A stretch of 64,000 bases of DNA, from NCBI RefSeq assembly GCF_000143535.2, contig NC_037325.1, forward strand, positions 992,001 to 1,056,000. The letters are read 5' to 3'. The notes beneath the pieces are model-generated. The model saw only the letters and a list, made by a program, of their open reading frames with translations. It ran no database searches and was not told the DNA's origin. Position 1 is the first letter of the stretch; every line of letters starts with the position of its first letter. A program made the position numbers and the translations under genes. The stretch comes from Botrytis cinerea B05.10. Lineage: Eukaryota > Ascomycota > Leotiomycetes > Helotiales > Sclerotiniaceae. Positions 56,384-64,000 of this stretch are shown piece by piece.

Positions 56384-58845
56384 CTAGAATAAATCCGTCA
56401 TGGCTCCATGGCTCGCATCTCCCACAAGTCTAGCATATTTTGCCAATACACCTCTATTAACTGCACTCTTGGGGGGTTTCCAAGACTTGAGTCTCTCTGC
56501 GATTTCTTCATCTGATACATTCATACTCAAAGTATTAGATTCGGCAGATATGGTTACTATATCGCCATTTCTTACAACGGCGATGGGACCACCGACTGCT
56601 GCCTCGGGGACGACGCTGAATTGTGTTAGTAATATGCTCTACAGTGGGAGAGTCTGTTTTGAATGTAGATAATCTGCCGAGGGGAATTCATATGAGGAAT
56701 GGTAATACGTACTGTCCTACAATAAATCCGTGACTAGCACCAGAATATCGCCCATCGGTAACAAGAGCGACATTCTTGAGACCAGCACCCATAATCGCAG
56801 CACTGGCTTTCAACTGTTCAGGCATTCCACTATATAGATGTTAGTTTTTAGAACAATGAAAGACACAAGGATGGCTAAGGGGGGCTCTTGACTGCAAAAA
56901 GAAAACTTACGGTCCTCCTTTAGGTCCTTCATATCTTACAATCAAGACGAGATTCTCTCCATGCGGAATCTCACCCTTATTCAATGCATGATCAAGTTCA
57001 TGTTCTTTATCAAAAACCATTGCCTTGCCAGTAAATACCAGACCTTCTTTGCCTGTGATTTTTGCCACTGCTCCACCAGGCGAAAGGTTTCCTCGAAGAA
57101 TCTGTAAATGACCAGTCTGTTTAATTGGATTACTCAAAGGTCGAATGAGAGTCTGTTCTTGTGGTAGTGATGGCCAACTTTCAACATTCTCCCTTAAAGT
57201 TTTTCCTGTAACAGTTGGGATATCACCATTCATCAAGCCTGCAGCAACGAGAAGCTTAATGACGGCTGGTGTTCCACCAATATTGTAGAGGTCCTCCATA
57301 CAGAATCTTCCGGAAGGTTGTAGATCTGCCAAGAATGGGATCTTATCGCTTACTCTTTGAATATCATCAATGGTAAGTGGAACTTCAGCTGTACCAGCCA
57401 TAGCGAGGAAATGGAGTGTGGCATTAGTACTTCCACCAAGTGCCATTGTAATTACCAAAGCATTCTCAAAGGATTCCTTGGTTAACAAGTCTCGCGGTCG
57501 AATATTCTTTTCCATACAAATTTTGATCGCTTCAGCGGCTTTCACACATTCTCTCATCTTGGCCGGTGAATCGGCTGGATTTGATGAAGATCCTGGGAGA
57601 CAAAGTCCCATAGATTCGATGGCGGTGGACATTGTGTTGGCTGTGTACATCCCACCACAGGCACCAGCACCAGGGCAAGCGTTTTGTTCGTAATCTTCCT
57701 AAATGTTCATCAATAACAAATCCGACCCTAGACATTCATCATGATCTTACCATAACATCACTTGGAGTTGCACCCTCAACAGCGGCGTGAAGTTTATTGT
57801 AGGTAAACGCTCCACTAAATACCACTACTGTGTTAAATCTGGACTGCAAACATGTATATCAATGAGTATCTCCTTACCTTGCTTCATAACAACTGCTGAT
57901 ATTTATTTCTTTTTTCATCAACTTGGAATAACCCTTCTTGATTGAACCTAGAGAGGGTCAGACTTCTGAAGTATATAGTGACAAACAAACTGACCTCCGT
58001 AAATCATAACGAATGGTCTATTGTGACGTGCAGCAGCCATAATAACCTGACCCGATGTTAAAACACGAGCTTATATCAGGAAGTGAGTTCTGGTAATTTA
58101 TCTCCACCAAAACATCAAAGACCATACATACTCCAGGCATATTTTTATCACAACCAGGAATTGAGATATTTGCATCATGGTGTTGGGCACATGTGACAGT
58201 CTCGATCGAATCTGCAATGATCTCACGTGTCTGCAAAGAGAATCTCATGCCTGCTACGTGTTAATGAAAACCCCTCAAGATAAGAACGTTCTACAAGCCT
58301 TCTCCGCCCATGGTAATGGCATCACTGACTCCCACAGTGTTAAATTGCCATCCGAGCATACCTTGCTTCTGTACTGATTCCTTGACTAGCTTTCCGAGGT
58401 CATGTACTACAAGCATTTGTTAAATTGTATGTCTTGCAAGAGCTCCTTATCTCGTGTTACTTACGATGCATACTACAGTACTATGTCAGCTAAATCCATT
58501 ATCGTCTTCGTGGTAGATTGCATATCCAGAGATAGAGAACATACTTGCATGGGTTTCCTTCCCACCATACAGTGGATATCCCAACGTGAGGTGCAGTCTT
58601 CATCATTTCCCGATTTGGCACTCCTGCCGCGTAAAGCATTGCCTAGAAACAGATTCAGCACATGTAATCGTTGACCATGCTTTGTATATTCTTACCTGGG
58701 CTCCTGGAAAGTCATGGCCATTTGTGATCGTGTGAGACCACCGATTCAGGGCCATTTTTCCATCTATAACCGTACCATGTTCCAAAGATGGAAAGTCAAT
58801 GTATCTTGGCTTGTCTGGTATTTGTTCATGATTTGAGGGTTCCAT
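56384..58845 (-). CDS. dihydroxy-acid dehydratase family protein (ILV3-type)
   Basis: Dihydroxy-acid dehydratases convert 2,3-dihydroxy-isovalerate to 2-oxoisovalerate in valine and isoleucine synthesis, using an Fe–S cluster. Exons are 58845–58696, 58642–58545, 58472–58465, 58406–58299, 58250–58132, 58046–57995, 57947–57878, 57814–57751, 57698–56911, 56829–56713 and 56615–56384. They sum to 601 residues in frame. Conserved motifs are [91 protein letters not shown] and [21 protein letters not shown]. The cluster cysteines (PCN, GCDKN, GACGG) are all there. The protein starts [18 protein letters not shown] with no basic presequence, so a mitochondrial location is doubtful. It may be one of the extra ILV3-like paralogs many fungi carry rather than the main enzyme. 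The VSDAIT motif has Ala where Gly is usual. Exon 3 is only 8 nt, and the intron 58298–58251 appears to be GC–AG. Confidence 0.92.
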
Positions 58846-61155
58846 GATGAGCTAAAAGACAACCTGATATCTATTCGGGGGCGTGTTGATGGATGGAGGC
58901 AAAATAAGTAATGATACAACTGTTCGTCAACAAGCGGGTATCTAGAAGGGGAACAAAGAACAATCAATGAAGCAAGAAAAGTTCCAAGGGATAACGTTAT
59001 AAGTATTTTAAATAGGAAGAATACAGCCAGAAGGTATTGCGAAGTATCCTTTTTGAATTGTGGGGCAGAGAGAAAGGTCTGATCTTTTGGTTCATCAGGT
59101 TTGACTACTTTCTAATTGCCGCAGTGACAACAAGACCTCATGCAACGACATTTCATACTTTAGCATTCCTGCCGTAGCGCGGGGGACAAACTGATGGTTG
59201 AGCCAGTGCACATAATCGATTGATAATCGAATCAATGAAAGCTCATCATTGCACCGACTTGCCAAACCTGTACCCCGCGGTGGATTCGCCATGCTAAGAT
59301 AATTATGGAGAGATCGTGTCCGGGATTGGGTGTTTCAAGAATAAGGTACGAATGGATCACTAGGGACTGGAAGTGGGAAGTGGGATGAGATGAGGTGACT
59401 GAGTCGATAAGTTCATAAGGTCACAGAATATTGACAGTCGGGATTCCTTGGCCGGTACGATGTTGTGAGAATCATGGATTAGATCGATATGAGTGAGGAA
59501 GTAGTATTGCTAAGAAGGAAAGGAGTCGTGTGCGAGTCTGTATTTGATAGAACTCGCTATGATTTGCGAGGCGTTCAACCATTGTTTCTTGCACCCCCCA
59601 CCAAACACGCATGTAAATTAAACCGAGATACCGAATGCAGTTTTCCGATGTTTTGGCGAACAGATGCTTACCGTTGAACGCTCTTTTGAAGCCGTTCTCA
59701 TTGGTGGGATCTTTCAGTAGTGTTGTCGTCGAATTCGTGAACGGCAGGTTGAGCGAGCGGCACATGGGGTGAGAGTACCAACGTGCTGATGAATATGGCT
59801 CATCATTATCCTGTCACCCTGTTTTCACGCAGAGTCAAAACGAATGGCACCACAAGACATGGACGGATAGGGGACGCGAGGAATATGGTATTCTTAGCAG
59901 TTTAGCATCGTAGGAACCTTAACCGACACATAGAATCGACAGAGAGCAGCAAGCTCATCATGGCTCTGACGACAGAGATTCGGCCTCACAAGCAACCATG
60001 GTTATCTTCCTCTTCATCTCGATGCTAAGCTTATCTGACGCAATGCACGAGCCGAAGCGGGATGACTTGCATCACAATAAGATTGTAAGATAGCTTCACA
60101 GACACCTAACTAAGAATGCAATGTCTACAATACATCACGTTCGTCTCCAAGTTCTAGACTGAGTACCGCAAAGGGGGTTTCTGACCAGTGATTCGTGTCT
60201 CGCCCAAATCTGCAGAAACAGGACCTTGAAATCAAAAGCCTTGCGGAATTCGAGTGTGATCAGTGCGAGAGTGCCGGCACAATGCAGGTGGGTGGGTGGT
60301 ACGGAAGACGAAAAAGACACGGCCCGAGGTGAGGCTCATCACGACGCCAACAATTCCATACTGTTGTGAACCTCCAATAGATGTCTGGGCGTTGCGGTAT
60401 CCATACGTCCAACTTGCATCTGCGTACGAAGGAATCACATATGCATGAACATGAACATGAACATGAAGTGGCAAGATGGTTGGATCGGGTCAATCAATGG
60501 CGCGCATCTATTGACTGTTGCTTGATACAACCGAAAGCCGACATTCTTTAGCGTAAGGGCTACCAAGGTCTGTGCATTGATGGGTACCTCTGGCCAGTCT
60601 CGAGCCAGTCCTCCGCATTGCGAATCCTCGCTGTGTCAAGTCGTTCATATGTAGACATCCGATGTTAACGTGGACTTGCTGTCGATTGACACAAATATAT
60701 AAACACCTTGGATCATGTGTCGTTCTATCGCCACGCATTTATATCGAGGGGATGTTATTTCCACATCCAAGCTTTGCGGCAGAAAAGAAGTGCTCCTGGC
60801 GCACCGAGTCAAGCGTCAGCAGAGTAAGCAGAGTCAGCAAGCAATGGATTATTCAATGGGAGTCTCGTGCGACCTTATCGGCTGCCAACTTATGCACGTC
60901 TTTTCTTCCGAGCAAATGGTTCGACAGGAGCCTTCCTTTTTGCGGAGGCGACAGCGAATGGCATTTGGGCGCAGTGTCTGCCTATCTGGTAAGCTGATGA
61001 AGACGGAGAGTGCAAGGCTGGAGAGTGATGGTGATTTAAGCATCCCATCGCCATGGTGATTTGACGTAAGAGATCGTTGCTTTCGTTTGATTATCGTTGG
61101 TCTTTTTTTCTTGCCTTTTCACTTTCGCAGACAATCATCAATCATCAAAGGTATC
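58846..61155. other. intergenic region between divergent ILV3-type and calpain genes
   Basis: These 2.3 kb separate two start codons facing away from each other, so promoters of both lie here. Minus-strand frames at 59095–59292 and about 59640–59760 have a coding-like look (the latter ends at a GTAAGC donor) but no recognisable domain. I cannot assemble a gene. Tandem acatga words (acatgaacatgaacatgaacatga) lie at about 60443–60466. Confidence 0.45.
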
Positions 61156-64000
61156 ATGTCTTCTACGGCATCTTCAAGCGATTCCGATAACAGTAGAAGA
61201 CGACGCCGACAGGGTCCAAGACCCTCACCACCACCTCCTCCTCCGCCGTTTCAAGGGAACAATAAGAAATCAAAGAAGAGGAACAAATACGTAGCCCCTC
61301 AAGATACGATCGATAAACTTTGGTCTCGATTCTCGGTATCAAAATTTAGTAAAGCTACAAAAGTTTTACCAAATGCAGCACCTTTTGCGAAGGGCACATC
61401 TGCAAAGACCGTTATTGTTCCTCCACCTGGTCCGCAGAACCAGCTCGTTTCCGAAGACTTTGAAAGAGCGGTTCAAGAATGCAGAGCCAAAGTCAAGAAA
61501 CTTGTTAAAGAATGTAGGCGCGTTAATATGCGGTTTCGCGACGCCAGCTTTGATATAGACTGGGACTTGAAATGGGAGAAAGGAAATTGTCTAAATACAC
61601 TTGATGAAATAAGATTTGAAGTTTGCAAACAGGCTCTTCTCAATCCTACATCCTCCGGGCCGAAGGCCGTCAAGAGAGTTCACGAAATATTCGATAAGCC
61701 AACATTCTTAGGAGATAAAATTTCTCCTTCGGATGTCAAACAAGGAAGTCTTGGGGATTGTTGGTTGATGGCTAGTTTGACAGCATTGGCAAATACAGAC
61801 GACGGAATTCAAAGAATATGTGTTGAATGGGACACAAGTCAGTATCAAGGATTTGTATTTTAAAGTTGGGTCTAACAATGTTGTTTTAGAAATTGGGATA
61901 TATGGTTTTGTGTTCCATCGTGGTAAAATTCCTCCTTGGACAATGAGTATTCCTGGCTGATAAAAATTAGATGGTGAATGGATCATTTCGATCATCGATG
62001 ACAAGCTCTATCTAAAATCGCCAGATTGGGATTCACCCTCGGTCCACAGGCATCTACTCGAGCAAACTGACCGAGAGGATGTTGAAAAGGATTATCGAAA
62101 AACGTATCAAACCGGATCTCAGTCATTATTCTTCGCTCAATGTAAAGATCCAAATCAAACATGGCTTCCTCTTCTCGAAAAGGCTTACGCTAAAGCACAC
62201 GGGGATTTCTTTTCTTTGAGTGGAGGATGGATAGGGTAATTACATCTTTATCATCTCATATATCAACTAACAATTCATAGGGAGGGTCTTGAAGATTTGA
62301 CAGGAGGCGTAACTACGGAACTTCTTACTTCGGATATTCTTGATACCGATGAATTTTGGCATAATGAAATTCTCAAGGTCAATAAAGAATTCCTTTTTGG
62401 TTGCTCTACTGGTCTTCTCGATTACGGTTATGGCAATAGAGATGGAATATCTGAAGGCCATGCATACGTTATTATGGAGGCTAGAGAGTTATCTACTGGC
62501 GAACGTCTCCTAAAATTACGGTTTGTCTTTCAAATAGGCTTTAGAGTTATCACTAACAATTGCATGTGAAGGAATCCGTGGGGAAAGATCAAAAAAGGTA
62601 ATTGGGAAGGTCCATGGTCAGATGGAAGCAAGGAATTCACCCCTGAAGCTCAGATAGAGCTCAACCACAAATTTGGAAACGATAGTGTTTTCTGGATTTC
62701 ATATCAGGATTTACTACGCAAATATCAACATTTCGATCGCACTCGGTTGTTCATGGACAGTCCTGATTGGAGATTGACCCAAGACTGGGTCAGTGTAGAG
62801 GTGCCATGGAGATCCGAGTTTGAACAGAAGTTCACCATAACGCTTAAGAAGGAATCACCCATAGTTTTGGTTATGAGTCAACTCGACGACAGGTACTTTA
62901 TTGGTCTACATGGTCAATACAACTTCAGATTGCAGTTTCGGGTTCATGAGATTAATTCACCCGATGAAGAAGATTATATCGTCCGAAGCCATGGGAATTA
63001 TCTTATGAGGCGAAGTGTGGTTGCTGAATTGAAAAGTCTCTCCGCCGGAACATATACAGTATATATGATGGTCATAGCAGAAAGGGATAAGGATCGACAG
63101 AGTGTTGAAGATGTCGTTAAAGATGAATTGAGTCAAAGGGAAGATAATGAAAAATTAGCTAAAGTTGGTCTAGCTTACGATCTGGCTCACCAGAAAGGAT
63201 TGTCTCATATGGAGTTAAGAATTAAATCCAGAAAGGCTCTAGATAAAGCAAAGGCCCGAGAATCCAGGATTGCTAAACGTAAAGTCCTTTGGGAGAAAAG
63301 ACACATTGCGCGGGAGATACTAAGGAAGCAAAAGAAGAAGAATTATGAGAAACGTGAAGGTAAAGCAGCAAAAGATACTGAGTGGGCAAAGGAACAAGAA
63401 GAACGTGAGCTAAAGGATCAAGGTGTTCAAACGGAAGATATTCCAGAAGTTCAAGTCGAGAAACAAGACAAGTCAATGCAAACCGAAGATCTCAATGAGG
63501 AGTCAATGAACACTACAGTTGATACACAACCCACAAATGAAAGGGACAAAGCAGTACAGACAGAAGGCTTTACACCATCTTCTAATGAGTCCCAGACAAC
63601 TCCCGTAACTCCAAAGAGTAATGGTTCATCTCCACGTTCACCGTATACGATGATCTCGAGATCCGGATCTAATCGCCGCAAATCACTACCTCCACCTCCA
63701 AGCTTTGTTAATCTTCGTAGAAATCCGAGTCGTCCACCAAATCATGGTCGAGGGCCTCCTCCTCCTTCTTCGAAACCAGGTCTATATGTTACTTCGGAGG
63801 GGGAGTCAAGTGCAAGTCCTCTTTCGGATTATGATATGTATAGTGACGATGATCCGACTCTTAAGCCACGAAATCAGTCAACCGAGCCGAAACGCCCAAA
63901 GGAAAGGGAGGCTGGTGAAGATGAGCCAGAACCATGGAATGCGGTTTGTATCGTTGGCTTCAGGGTTTACAGTAAGGATGAAGGACTAGTGCTTACTGTT
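61156..64000 (+). CDS. calpain-family cysteine protease (3' end outside window)
   Basis: This is a calpain-type (peptidase C2) protease. Exons are 61156–61837, 61890–61922, 61971–62235, 62281–62520 and 62572–64000, all in frame, giving 883 residues before the window ends. The catalytic triad is complete: Cys202 in QGSLGDCWLMASLTALA, His387 in GISEGHAYVIMEA and Asn408 in LRNPWG; the Asn codon follows the last splice junction. The N-terminus (1–50) is basic and Pro-rich (nine consecutive Pro). After the catalytic domain come a C2-like β-region (about 490–590), a Lys/Glu/Arg-rich predicted coiled coil (about 620–700), and a long disordered Ser/Pro tail with three VQTE/MQTE phrases. No EF-hands are seen in this part. 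The fungal calpain-like PalB/Rim13 acts in pH signalling, but this protein's basic coiled coil and tail differ, so I do not call it PalB. The start ATG is supported by the first Ser-rich codons; an upstream in-frame start is unlikely. Confidence 0.93.

Noticed and set aside
56400..56672. 90-codon plus-strand open frame
   Set aside because: It is the antisense shadow of the last exon of the ILV3-type gene.
60508..61059. Overlapping open frames on both strands upstream of the calpain gene
   Set aside because: Three frames are open at once, none has a motif, and the stretch lies in the likely promoter and 5' UTR of the calpain gene.

Overview
The window looks like nuclear DNA of a filamentous ascomycete. 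The genes carry many short GT–AG introns (about 46–110 nt) with fungal branch points, and the families are typical of fungi: an extracellular glutaminase, a Zn2Cys6 regulator, a HET-domain relic, 2EXR and F-box proteins, and a pogo/Fot1-type transposase. A helotialean (Sclerotiniaceae-like) origin is an inference from overall feel, not a proof.

Layout. 1–0.9 kb is the C-terminal half of a DDE transposase, cut by the window edge, followed by tandem 17-bp motifs. 1.5–3.5 kb is a frameshifted HET-domain pseudogene. 4.6–7.3 kb (minus) is a secreted glutaminase A gene with eleven exons, including a 12-nt microexon. 7.3–13.9 kb is gene-poor, with a degenerate tandem array of ~250–290-bp units and many microsatellites. 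13.9–14.9 kb (minus) is a small Zn2Cys6 regulator. 17.8–18.1 kb (minus) is a divergent SUMO-like gene. 19.4–25.0 kb is a mosaic of duplicated and inverted fragments around two broken genes: an unknown protein with a Cys/His motif, and the C-terminal piece of an SF1 (Upf1-like) helicase. 26.1–30.2 kb holds two related F-box-type proteins. 30.5–33.1 kb holds a divergent housekeeping pair: a PdxT-type glutaminase for vitamin B6 (minus) and an SLC1-type acyltransferase (plus). 35.5–43.7 kb (minus) holds two tandem 2EXR paralogs and a disordered Asn/Gln/Pro-rich protein. 46.4–50.3 kb (minus) is a full M16 insulysin-type protease. 50.3–54.9 kb is gene-poor. 54.9–55.8 kb (minus) is an NDUFAF3-like complex I assembly factor. 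56.4–58.8 kb (minus) is an ILV3-type dihydroxy-acid dehydratase with an 8-nt microexon and a probable GC–AG intron. 61.2 kb to the right edge is a calpain-family cysteine protease that continues beyond the window.

The genes do not form one pathway. Ordinary metabolic genes (ILV3-type, PDX2-type, SLC1, NDUFAF3, insulysin) alternate with accessory blocks of fast-evolving families (HET, F-box, 2EXR, disordered repeats) and decayed duplicates. The unusual material is in these accessory blocks: the 19.4–25 kb mosaic, the 10.8–11.8 kb tandem array, and the 2EXR pair whose coding and 3' flanking sequence were duplicated together. I see no clear new defence or biosynthetic system. Exon coordinates were derived by hand from splice motifs and reading frame. 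For six genes (glutaminase, insulysin, ILV3-type, PDX2-type, SLC1, NDUFAF3-like) the summed exons are a multiple of three.
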